A stretch of 45,042 nt of DNA, taken from contig JALRFY010000003.1 in assembly GCA_023253625.1 (NCBI GenBank), forward strand, positions 1 to 45,042, in the 5' to 3' direction. Numbering within the stretch: the stretch's first letter is position 1; every line of letters starts with the position of its first letter. The notes below the pieces were generated by a model. The model was given only the letters and a program-made list of their open reading frames with translations, was not told where the DNA came from and ran no database searches. This stretch comes from Akkermansiaceae bacterium. GTDB taxonomy: Bacteria; Verrucomicrobiota; Verrucomicrobiia; Verrucomicrobiales; Akkermansiaceae. Positions 1 through 9,500 of this stretch are shown here, one piece after another. A program made the translations under genes and the position numbers.

Positions 1-978
1 CTCGCCGCCGGCTGCTCGATCATCGTGAAACCGGCCGAGCAAACGAGCATGTCCGCCCTGCGCATGGCTGAACTCTCGCGCGAAGCCGGCCTGCCCGATG
101 GCGTGCTCAACATCGTCACCGGACCCGGCCGCGTGGTCGGCCAGGCGATCGGCATGCACCCGGGCATCGACGCCGCCTCGTTCACCGGCTCCACCGAGGT
201 CGGCCGCGGCTTCCTCAAGTGCTCTGCCGAGAGCAACCTCAAGAAAATCACCCTCGAACTCGGCGGCAAGAACCCGTCGGTCGTGCTCTCCGACGCCGAA
301 CACCTCGACCAGGTGGCCGAGCAGGTCGTGCGCGCCTGTTTCTGGAACATGGGCCAGAACTGCACTTCCAACAGCCGCCTGATCGTCCACAAGTCGATCA
401 AGGAAGACCTGCTGGAGCGCGTGCTGGTGAAACTGCGCGAATGGAAAACCGGCGACCCGCTGGAACCGTCCAACGCGCTCGGCTCGCTGGTTTCGAAATC
501 GCATTTCGAGCAGGTGATGAAATACGTCGAGATCGGCAAGAAGGAGGGAGCCAAGCTGGTCTGTGGCGGCGAACCGCTTGCCGAAGGCAGTGGCTTGTTC
601 CTGCCGCCGACCGTGTTCGACAACGTGACGCCGGAAATGACGATCTACCGCGAGGAAATCTTCGGTCCGGTGCTCGCCGTCATCACCGCCGGCAGCGACG
701 AGGAAGCGCTGCGGCTCGGCAACGACACCTGCTACGGCCTGCAAGCCTCGCTCTTCACCTCCAACGTGCGCAAGGCGCTGCGCGGCGCCCGCGAACTGCA
801 GGCCGGCACCGTCACCGTGAACTGCTACGGCGAGGGCGACATCACCACCCCCTTCGGCGGCTACAAGCTCTCCGGTTTCGGCGGCCGCGACAACGGCATG
901 GAAGCCTTCGATCAATACACCGAGAAAAAGACCATCTGGATCCACCTCGGCGAGGACGAGATCGACGCGGAGCTTTGA
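1..978 (+). CDS. Aldehyde dehydrogenase (NAD), 5'-truncated by window edge
   Basis: Frame open from base 1 (LAAGCSIIVKPAEQTS...); LELGGKNPSVV, Cys motif GQNCTSNSRL, EEIFGPVLAV are classical ALDH motifs. Confidence 0.95.
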   Translation, partial: LAAGCSIIVKPAEQTSMSALRMAELSREAGLPDGVLNIVTGPGRVVGQAIGMHPGIDAASFTGSTEVGRGFLKCSAESNLKKITLELGGKNPSVVLSDAEHLDQVAEQVVRACFWNMGQNCTSNSRLIVHKSIKEDLLERVLVKLREWKTGDPLEPSNALGSLVSKSHFEQVMKYVEIGKKEGAKLVCGGEPLAEGSGLFLPPTVFDNVTPEMTIYREEIFGPVLAVITAGSDEEALRLGNDTCYGLQASLFTSNVRKALRGARELQAGTVTVNCYGEGDITTPFGGYKLSGFGGRDNGMEAFDQYTEKKTIWIHLGEDEIDAEL

Positions 979-1027
979 TCCGCCGGCGGTTTTCCCGCCA
1001 AATCCGGACTCGGCACGCGCCGTAGCC

Positions 1028-2284
1028 ATGGATGCCCCACCTTCCCCGCACGAACCCGACGCGCGCGACGTGCGGCGAAACTTCGCCTGCCTGGTCTGGA
1101 TGGGCTCGGTGTTCGCCATGGGCTGGGCCGAGGTGATGGTGGTCTTGCAGCCGCTGCTGGTGCACTACCAGGCCAGCAACACCCAGATCGGCATCGTCCA
1201 GGGCGTGCTGATCGCGACGCTGCCGGGCATGTTCCTCTCGCCGTGGATCACCCGGCGCTTCCGCCACAAGAAACTCTATCTGTTTGTCACCGATACCCTC
1301 TGCCTGCTGCCCATCGGAATCGTCGGTGCAGTGGTGTGGGCCGGCGGCATCGGCGGGAACCAGACGATGGTGCTCTTCATCCTGCTGCTGTTCCTGTTCG
1401 GGCAGATTGCCGCGGGTTTCGGCGGGCTGCCGAACCAGGAATTCTTCACCGCGTGCATCCCGATGCGGCTGCGCGGCCGCCTTGCGGGCGTTTCCGCCGG
1501 GCTCGGCGGCGCTCTCGGACTGGGCGCGACGGCTTTCGCGGCCTGGGTGCTCGATGTCTTGCCAAAACCGCAGGCCTATGGCGCGTTGCTGGTGCTCGCC
1601 TGGCTGTTGTGCCAGCTCGCCGATTCCTCGGTGCTGCTCGCCAGGGAGCCGCCGTCACCGGTCGAGAAGTCACCCAGGCCATGGCGGCGGGAAATGTGGC
1701 GAGCGTTTTTCCATGACACGAAATTCCTGCGGGTGGCCTTGGTCATTTGCCTGATCTCGCCGCTGCTCGCGCAGCTCGCGGTGTTTTCCAGCGTCTTCGG
1801 TTTCCGGGACCTCGGGTTCAAGCCGCAGATGGCCGCGTGGCTCGGCATGACCGCCGCCGGTGCGCGGCTTGTCCTCAGCCCGGCCGGCGGCTGGCTCACC
1901 GACACTTGGGGCGCCCGCCGCGCGCTCGCGCTGTGGACCGCGCTGGCTGGCAGCGGATTCCTGTTGCTCGCCCTGTTTCCCACCACCACCGCCGTTTTCG
2001 CCGCCGCGGGCATCGCCGCGGTGAGCTGGAGCGGGTTTTCCGGAGCGATGAACGCGCTCACCAGCGGCATCCCGAAACCGGAGCATCGTGCCGGTCATTT
2101 CACACTGCTCGGCTTCTGCATGATCGCCGCCAATTCCATCGGGCCGCTGCTCGTCGGGCGGCTCTTCGATGCCGTTTCCTACCGCATGGGCTTCGCCATC
2201 CTCGCGGGCCTCGTCGCGCTGCTCGTGCTGCTCGCCATCCACACACTCCGCGGCCTCAGCCACCGGGCCGGGGACTATGCGTGA
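1028..2284 (+). CDS. MFS transporter, 418 aa
   Basis: About 12 hydrophobic segments; MFS-like SPWITRRFRHKKLYL loop and second-half GGWLTDTWGARRAL. Confidence 0.85.
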   Translation: MDAPPSPHEPDARDVRRNFACLVWMGSVFAMGWAEVMVVLQPLLVHYQASNTQIGIVQGVLIATLPGMFLSPWITRRFRHKKLYLFVTDTLCLLPIGIVGAVVWAGGIGGNQTMVLFILLLFLFGQIAAGFGGLPNQEFFTACIPMRLRGRLAGVSAGLGGALGLGATAFAAWVLDVLPKPQAYGALLVLAWLLCQLADSSVLLAREPPSPVEKSPRPWRREMWRAFFHDTKFLRVALVICLISPLLAQLAVFSSVFGFRDLGFKPQMAAWLGMTAAGARLVLSPAGGWLTDTWGARRALALWTALAGSGFLLLALFPTTTAVFAAAGIAAVSWSGFSGAMNALTSGIPKPEHRAGHFTLLGFCMIAANSIGPLLVGRLFDAVSYRMGFAILAGLVALLVLLAIHTLRGLSHRAGDYA

Positions 2285-2376
2285 TCTGTCGCCGGGGAAT
2301 CGTGGCTTGCCATCGGCGGATCGCGGCGGTACCCAATCGTTCCCCGCCGCAGAAGGCAGGGGGATTCCACTATCCT

Positions 2377-2850
2377 ATGAAGTTGGCGAAACTGCTCGGC
2401 GCGGACCAGATCATCCTCGACATGAAGTCCGTGGAGCACTGGCCCGCGATTGTCGAACTGGTCGATCAATTGATCGAGACGGGCAAGCTGCCGGCCGGCT
2501 TGCGCGAGGAATCGCTGGCCGCGCTGAAGGCGCGCGAGGACCAGGTGAGCACCGGGATCGGCTCGGGCGTGGCGATCCCGCATGCGTTTTCCGACCAGAT
2601 CGAGGAAGTGGTGGCGGTCTTCGGGCGTTCGAAGGAAGGAATCGATTTCGAGGCGCTGGACAACGCGCCGGTGCATTTCGTCATCCTCTTCATCGTGCCG
2701 CGCAAGGACTACCAACTGCACCTGCGAACGCTGGCGGCGATCGCCAAGCTGTTCACCAACAGCGAGATGCGCCAGCAATTCGCGGCTGCACAGACGCGCG
2801 ATGAAATCCTCGCGATTCTTGGTGCCAAACCGCAGCAACCCGCCGCCTGA
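2377..2850 (+). CDS. PTS sugar transporter subunit IIA (PtsN/fructose IIA-like)
   Basis: MKLAKLLGADQIILDMKS...; active-site-like GIGSGVAIPHAFSD and PVHFVILFIVPRKDYQLHLRTLA. Internal ATG at 2377 chosen within the longer ORF 1747..2850. Confidence 0.87.
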   Translation: MKLAKLLGADQIILDMKSVEHWPAIVELVDQLIETGKLPAGLREESLAALKAREDQVSTGIGSGVAIPHAFSDQIEEVVAVFGRSKEGIDFEALDNAPVHFVILFIVPRKDYQLHLRTLAAIAKLFTNSEMRQQFAAAQTRDEILAILGAKPQQPAA

Positions 2851-2859
2851 TTTCCAACC

Positions 2860-4605
2860 ATGACGCTCCTCCAGGATCTCGAAACCCGCCTGTCCGCCGC
2901 CCTCGCCGCCGTGCTGGGCGAAGCGGTGCCCGCCACCGTGACGCCCGCCGCCGATCTGCGCTTTGGCGATTACCAGAGCAACGCGGCGATGGTGCTCGCC
3001 AAGCAGCGCAAGACGAACCCCCGCGGGCTGGCCCAGGAAATCATCGACCGCGTCGATCTCACAGGTCTCGCCACCGCCGAGATCGCCGGGCCGGGATTCA
3101 TCAATTTCCGCATCCTGCCCGAAGCCTTCGCCGCCAAGGCCAGGGAGCTGCTGGGTGACCCGAATCTCGGTGTGCCCGCCATCGGCGCGGGCAGGACCGT
3201 GGTGGTCGATTTCTCCGCGCCCAATGTGGCCAAGCCGATGCATGTCGGCCACATCCGCTCGACCATCATCGGCGACGCGCTGTGCCGCATCGCGCGCTTC
3301 CTCGGCTACCGGGTGATCGCGGACAACCACATCGGCGACTGGGGCACGCAGTTCGGGATGATCATCCACGGTTGGAAAACGCGGCTCGACCATGCCGCGC
3401 TCGACGCCGATCCGATCGGCGAGCTGGTGCGCGTTTACCGGCAGGTGAACGCCGCCACCAAGGAGGACCCCGCGGTGCTGGAGGCGTGCAAGGCGGAGCT
3501 GGTGAAACTCCAGGCCGGCGATGCGGAAAACCTCGCGATCTGGCAGGAATGCATCGAGGTTTCCAAGGCCGGCCTCGAAAAAATCTATCAGACGCTCGGC
3601 GTGAAGTTCGATCACTGGCTCGGCGAGAGTCATTACAACGACCGCCTGCCGGGCCTGGTCGGGGAGCTGCTGGCCAAGGGCATCGCCCGCGGGAGCCAGG
3701 GCGCGATCTGCATTTTCTCCGATGGAACGAAACAACCGGAGGAAGACCCGTTCATGGTCCACAAGGAAGACGGCTGGACCGACAACCCGGCGATCGTCCG
3801 CAAGGCCGATGGCGGCTTCCTCTACGCCACCACCGACCTCGCCACGCTCGAATACCGCATCGACCAATGGCACGCGGATCAGATCTGGTATGTGGTGGGC
3901 GTGCCGCAGACGCTGCATTTCCGCCAGATCTTCGCCGCCGCCGCGCGCTGGGGGAAAACCGGCGATTTCCGCCATGTCGCGTTCGGCTCGATCCTCGGCG
4001 AGGACCGCAAGCTGATGAAAACCCGCTCCGGCGACAATGTCGGGCTGGTGGAAGTGCTCGACGAGGCGGTCGATCGCGCCGCCAGGATCATCGCGGAGAA
4101 AAACCCGGACCTGGCAGGCGACGAGGCGGCCGAGGTCGCGCGCATCGTCGGCATCGGCGCGGTGAAGTTCGCGGAACTCTCGCAGAACCGCCTCACCGAC
4201 TATGTGTTCGCATGGGACCGCATGCTCGCCCTGCAGGGCGATACCGCACCCTACCTGCAATACTCGAGCGTCCGCATCCGCTCGATTTTCCGCAAGCTCG
4301 ACGGCGCGTTTGACGCCTCCGGCGCGGCCATCGTGTTGGAAAAGGACGAGGAAATCCACCTTGCCCGCCTGCACGCACGCTTCGGCGAGCTACTGCCGCT
4401 GGTGCTCGACGATTTCCGCCCGAACCTGCTGGCAAACTACCTGCTGGAGCTTGCGCGAGCCTTCCACTCGTTCTTCGAGGCCTGCCCGGTGCTCAAATCC
4501 GACGAGCCCGTCCGCGCCAGCCGCCTCGCGCTGTGCGAACTCACTTCGCGCATCCTGGTCACCGGACTCGGCCTGTTGGGCATCCGGTGCCCGGAGCGGA
4601 TGTGA
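2860..4605 (+). CDS. argS: Arginine--tRNA ligase
   Basis: Class I aaRS: SAPNVAKPMHVGHIRSTIIGDALCRI, IGDWGTQFGM, KLMKTRSGDNVGL, C-terminal DALR-type domain ending LGIRCPERM. Confidence 0.97.
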   Translation: MTLLQDLETRLSAALAAVLGEAVPATVTPAADLRFGDYQSNAAMVLAKQRKTNPRGLAQEIIDRVDLTGLATAEIAGPGFINFRILPEAFAAKARELLGDPNLGVPAIGAGRTVVVDFSAPNVAKPMHVGHIRSTIIGDALCRIARFLGYRVIADNHIGDWGTQFGMIIHGWKTRLDHAALDADPIGELVRVYRQVNAATKEDPAVLEACKAELVKLQAGDAENLAIWQECIEVSKAGLEKIYQTLGVKFDHWLGESHYNDRLPGLVGELLAKGIARGSQGAICIFSDGTKQPEEDPFMVHKEDGWTDNPAIVRKADGGFLYATTDLATLEYRIDQWHADQIWYVVGVPQTLHFRQIFAAAARWGKTGDFRHVAFGSILGEDRKLMKTRSGDNVGLVEVLDEAVDRAARIIAEKNPDLAGDEAAEVARIVGIGAVKFAELSQNRLTDYVFAWDRMLALQGDTAPYLQYSSVRIRSIFRKLDGAFDASGAAIVLEKDEEIHLARLHARFGELLPLVLDDFRPNLLANYLLELARAFHSFFEACPVLKSDEPVRASRLALCELTSRILVTGLGLLGIRCPERM

Positions 4606-4615
4606 TGGATTGGCA

Positions 4616-5215
4616 TCAATCGCGCATCCGCCCGGTCCTGAGCCGTTCGGTGGTGATCAGCGCGAGAAACCGCGAGTAATCCTCCTCGCGGGTCGAGGAA
4701 AGCATCAGATAGGTATAACTCCGCCAATGTGTCATCTCTTCCAGCGCGTTGGTCATGCGCAGGGCGATGACCTCCCCGCTGTCGGTGCCGCGGCCGGAAA
4801 GGCGGTTGCGGAGTTCCGCTTCGTTGGGCGGCATCACGAACAGGTCCACGAGCGCGCGGCCGATCACGGGATCGCCGCAGGCGCGGATCTGCGCCGCGCC
4901 CTGGACATCGATGTCCATCACCACGTCGCTGCCCGCTTCCAGATGAGACAGCACCTCGGATTTCAGCGAGCCATAGCAATTCCCGTGCACCTCGGCGTGC
5001 TCGATGAAGTCGCCGGCGGCAAGGCGCGCCTCGAAATCGGAGCGGGCGAGGAAATGATAGTCGAGGCCGTCGGTTTCCCCGGAACGCGGCTGGCGGGTGG
5101 TGCAGGAAATCGAGTAATGCGCCTCCCCGGCATCGGCCAGGCGGCGGCACAGCGTGGTTTTCCCGGAGCCGGAGGGACCGGAGACAACGAGCAGCATTCC
5201 AGTGCGTGCGGGCAT
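4616..5215 (-). CDS. gmk: Guanylate kinase
   Basis: P-loop LLVVSGPSGSGKTTLCRRL, SCTTRQPRSGETDGLDYHFL, DIDVQGAAQIR; start placed at MPARTG (ORF extends to 5290). Confidence 0.94.
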   Translation of the reverse strand: MPARTGMLLVVSGPSGSGKTTLCRRLADAGEAHYSISCTTRQPRSGETDGLDYHFLARSDFEARLAAGDFIEHAEVHGNCYGSLKSEVLSHLEAGSDVVMDIDVQGAAQIRACGDPVIGRALVDLFVMPPNEAELRNRLSGRGTDSGEVIALRMTNALEEMTHWRSYTYLMLSSTREEDYSRFLALITTERLRTGRMRD

Positions 5216-5319
5216 GCCGCGATCATGCGGAACGGACGCGCTCTGGCAACCCGCGATGCGCACGGAAAATCGCGCATTGATCCACCGCACAGACCGGCGG
5301 ATGCTGCTCGGCGGAAACC

Positions 5320-5967
5320 ATGCTCGCCCCCGTGTTCCAGGATCTGATCAAGCCGCAGTGGCGGCGGGTGATCGAGACGCTCAAGCGGCACGGCGGCATG
5401 CCGGTCAGCGAGTTGGCAGAGCTGACGGGTTCCAACTACATGACGGTCAAAACGCACTGCGACCAACTGGCGAAAGCCGGTTATCTGACGCTCACACGGC
5501 TGCCGCGCACGCAGGTCGGGCGGCCGGAGTTCATCTACAGCCTTGCGGCCAAGGCGGACGCACTGTTTCCGGAAATGGGCGCGGATTTCACCATCGGCCT
5601 GCTCGACGCGCTGTGCCAGATGCAGGGGGGGAACGCGGCGGACAAGCTGTTGTTCCAGTATTTCCACACGCTCGCCGTGCGGCTTGAAAAAGCACTGGAT
5701 CCGCTCAGCACGCCTGATGCCCGGGCACGCAAGCTGGCGAAATTGCGCGTGGCGGCAGGCCATGCCTGCGAATTCGAGCAGCCGGGCGGCGCGACGGGGC
5801 GTCTGGTCGAGTGGCACAGTCCACTCGGGCGCATTCTGGAGCGCTACCCGCATGCGGTCGGCTTCGAGCAGCGGATGATCGAGCGCCTGCTAGGCACCCG
5901 CGTGATCCGCAGGGAGATCCCGGGCGGTCGCGAAACCATGCCGCACGTGGTCTTCGAGCTGGCCTGA
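5320..5967 (+). CDS. Helix-turn-helix (winged helix) transcriptional regulator, SufR/ArsR-like
   Basis: MPVSELAELTGSNYMTVKTHCDQLAKAGYLTLTR HTH plus YSLAAKADALFPEM wing-like segment. Confidence 0.75.
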   Translation: MLAPVFQDLIKPQWRRVIETLKRHGGMPVSELAELTGSNYMTVKTHCDQLAKAGYLTLTRLPRTQVGRPEFIYSLAAKADALFPEMGADFTIGLLDALCQMQGGNAADKLLFQYFHTLAVRLEKALDPLSTPDARARKLAKLRVAAGHACEFEQPGGATGRLVEWHSPLGRILERYPHAVGFEQRMIERLLGTRVIRREIPGGRETMPHVVFELA

Positions 5968-6041
5968 GCCGCCGGCCTGCAAAATTTCCGAATGGCTGGC
6001 AGCTTCCGAAAGCCGTGCGAGCAGGATCATGGCCCCACCGT

Positions 6042-6557
6042 TCACTTAACTGGCTTGGCGAATCCGCTGCCATGGTCTTCCGCATACCAAACTTGGTCGT
6101 TTTCTTGCACAAGCAGCAGGTTTCCGGCCAACATGGAATGGGCTTTGAAAAAAGTTGTCGGTGCCCAGGCGGGTCTCACGCAAGCGGCCAGCCTGCGCTC
6201 CAAGTCTTCCTGCCCGATCTTCCGGAACGGGAAAATCCTGCCGTCGAGCAGATCCTCGCGCAACTTCGGCCCGGGGATGAAGCGGAGATGCCAACTCCAT
6301 CTGGAAACTTCGCCCGAGTCCTTCCATTCCCTGAGTTCCGCCTGCAGGATACGGTCCATCGGGTCGGGGTGCCGCCAAAAAGCACGTCGGAAAACGTCGC
6401 TTCCCCCGTTCACCACCACGTCCGGCGGGTCGCCACTCATGGATGCCTGTACCGCTTCCGGCTGAGCGATTTCATCAGCCGGCCACATCAGGCGGCGGGC
6501 CATGAAAATGCAGGCTGCCAGAGGCGGAAGCAAAAGCAGTGCTTTGGGCAAGCGCAT
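6042..6557 (-). CDS. Hypothetical membrane-anchored protein, 171 aa
   Basis: N-terminal hydrophobic segment RLPKALLLLPPLAACIFM; begins 13 nt after the stop of the giant gene. Confidence 0.6.
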   Translation of the reverse strand: MRLPKALLLLPPLAACIFMARRLMWPADEIAQPEAVQASMSGDPPDVVVNGGSDVFRRAFWRHPDPMDRILQAELREWKDSGEVSRWSWHLRFIPGPKLREDLLDGRIFPFRKIGQEDLERRLAACVRPAWAPTTFFKAHSMLAGNLLLVQENDQVWYAEDHGSGFAKPVK

Positions 6558-6570
6558 CGTTTCCGCAGGT

Positions 6571-9500
6571 TCAGTTTCCGGAGTGCGAGTAGGTTCTCAA
6601 AAACAATTTGATATCTGAAACGGATTTCGTGAAGCGATCGAGGCCGGCGTTTTCATCGTTCAGCAGGCCGTAGGCGGGGATTATGATCTTCCATCGGCTG
6701 TTCCAGACGCTCCGGCCGATCAGGCGGCTGTTGGTGAACTCGGCGGGGATCGAGCTGTAGAAGTAGGCGGCGTCGTCAACGGCCCGGAACGCCTGGTGCT
6801 TGCGGCGGATCCAGAGTTGCTCGTTGAGCGTGCCCTGGGGGGTGAAGAACTCGACGTCCGAATAAGGGATAGCCCCGATGTTGATGGGCAGCGGCAGCGC
6901 CTGGTCGCGGATGTCCCAGGTGCGGATCGCGTTGGTATCGCCCAGGGGAGGGACGCGCATGGTATCCAAGCCCGCCGGAATCAGATACACATAAGGTGTG
7001 GCGGCCAGGGCGTTGGGATCCGAGCTCGCAGGACCGCCGGCGCCCGGCCTGCCCTCCGCATAGGGATCCATGCCGACGTAGCCCATGAACACCAGGCCGG
7101 ATGAGTGGATTTTGGTGCTGTAAGCGGATTGCGAATAGGCATGGTCTCCGGGTGCGAGCGGCCAGCCGAAAAAGTTAAGCCCCGGTTGAATCGTGGTCGC
7201 GAAGGGGATCACGATGCCGGGCACCGCCGAGCCATCGGCCTTGCGGATGTTGTTGCAGTGGATCGCCACGTCCGGATCGTTGAGCACGTTGCTCATGATG
7301 TGCTGTTGCAGCACCTGTTTCCACAACTGGTTGTCATCGCTGGTGGGCTGGTCAGTGCGGATCCGGAAAAGTTCCTGGCGCAAGGAAAACAAGGTTCCGT
7401 TGCGATCCGGATTGTTGATCCCAAGCCGGCCTTTCACCACTGACCAATCGTCCCGCAGCCGACCGAGGATCGATGCCAGGCCGGAATCGCCGGCGCCCTT
7501 GGGAATGGGGTTCGAGCCGTCCCATGCTCCGATGGAATAGGAGTGGATGATCTCGTCCACGAAATTCCGGCCCGTGCTGGAACTGAGCAGGCCGGTCTCG
7601 TAGTCGTAGGCCTTGGCCGCGCAGTAGGCATAAGTCTGCGCGAGATCGAACAGCGACTTGTATTGCTCCAATTCCTCGTTGCGGAGTTCGCGGAACACCA
7701 GGTCATTGGTCCGGTATCCCTGAATGACCGAGGCGGACCGCATGCGGAACGTCTCCCGCTCGGAGAGAATGTGGTTGGCCCTGCCATAAAGCTTGGAAAC
7801 ATGCTCGTTGGCCCGCTGCAGTTCCGCGAGGCGCGCGCTGATCACATGAGCGGTGGCGAGCACCTCGTCATAGAGGCGCTCGAACTCGACGACGTGCTGT
7901 TTTTTCACAGAGTCGAAATTGTAGTCATTGATGAACTGCTGCGCCTGGCCCTCAAGATCGGCTGCCTCCGCCTCAAGCAGCGCGGCGCTGGTTTCCGCCG
8001 CCAGTCCCAGCAGGTTCTGTGCGTAGCCCGCGGACTCACCTGCCAGCAGCGCGGCCATCCGGCCGACCGAGGTGACGTCATTGGAGAAGCCCACGCTCTG
8101 GGGCTGGGCCTCGGCAGCGGCGGCGGCGAGCGCGCGCACGTAGTCACCGGTGAGGGCGAAGGCGGCGGACGAGGTCGCGAGCGTGAAGGCCGCCTTGTTC
8201 AGGGCCGCCGCCTCATCCAGCTTCTCCGCCGCCTCGTCGTTGGCCGCATCGTAATCGGTCAGGAACTCGGAGTAGAGCTGGTAGTCGCGGTCGAAACGCC
8301 GCATCAGTGTGGAGAAGAGAGCGGACGCCTCACGGAGTTTCACCTGCGCCTCGTAAGCATCGAGCAGCGCCGTCTGGATGGCTCCGGTCTGGGACCGCTT
8401 GCCGAGCCCGCCGGTGACGGTGTCCGAAAACTGGCCGAGTGTGTAAGGAGACATCCGGTAGCTTCGGGAAACGTATTCCCCGGGGACGGCAAGACGCTGG
8501 TAGACATTGTCGATGGACCATTCCTTGAACGGATCCTTATTGACCGGTTCGCGGAACTCGACGGTCACATCGGCGCTGACGTCGACGAGTTGGGACGGGC
8601 GATCGATGAAGTAGGAGTGATAGAAGTCCGGCCCGGCATAGCCCTGGGCATAAAGCTTCCCGGGACCGATGTCTCCGGCGTATGGCGTGCCATAGAGTTC
8701 GATGAGCTGGTATTCGTAGGCATTCTCCTGTTTTGAAACCGCAGCGCCGTAGGTGTCCAGGGTGTCGTTCTGCGAGCGCAGCAGGCGGTTCATGACCGAT
8801 GCCTGCTGGAAGGCGCTCTTGGCGTTCACCGCCGACTGTATGGCGCGCTCCTGGATTTGCTCGAAGTGCGCCTGGCCTTGCACGAGAGCGGCGGGGGAAA
8901 TGTCGAATACGGTAGTATCGGCGGCAAGGCCGAGAGGGTTGAGATGGGCCTGCTCGCCGGCGGAGAGCGAGAGCAGCCTCCCGGCGCTGGTGACCAGCTC
9001 ATTGATTTCCGGAACGGTGGTGCGGTCGATTTTCTGGATTCCCTCGTGCTCGTTGTCCACGTCCGGCAGCATCGCGTTGGCGCTCACCCAGTGGTAATAG
9101 GCACCCTGGAACGCGCGCGAAGACCACTCGTCGGTGCCCCAGTGGCGGGTCACGCCGGTGGTGGAGTTGTATTTGCCATCGCGCATGTGGGACCAGCCTG
9201 CTTCCTCGCCGTGGCGGTGGTTCTGGCGCGCGGTGAAATCAAGGATGTCCACCCCGGTGCGGGCGAGCGCGGCGGCGGCGGCGGCGAACTTCCGCTCGTC
9301 CGCGTAATCCACCTGAACCGCCTGCCCGAGGACGTCGACCGTCTCGGTGCTCGGCACCCAGGTGTAAACCGGGGAGCGCAGCAGCTTGTAGTAGCCTTTT
9401 AGGGCGGTGAGGTAGTGGCCATAGGCGTCGCCGTGCCCTTGGGGGAACATCCACTGGGCATCGGAGGCGTCGAGTGTTCCATCCTCATACCTGCCGCCGC

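Noticed and set aside
2275-4374. 699-aa minus-strand ORF
   Set aside because: Antisense to argS and PTS IIA, low-complexity Arg/Gly/Asp composition; GC-driven spurious ORF
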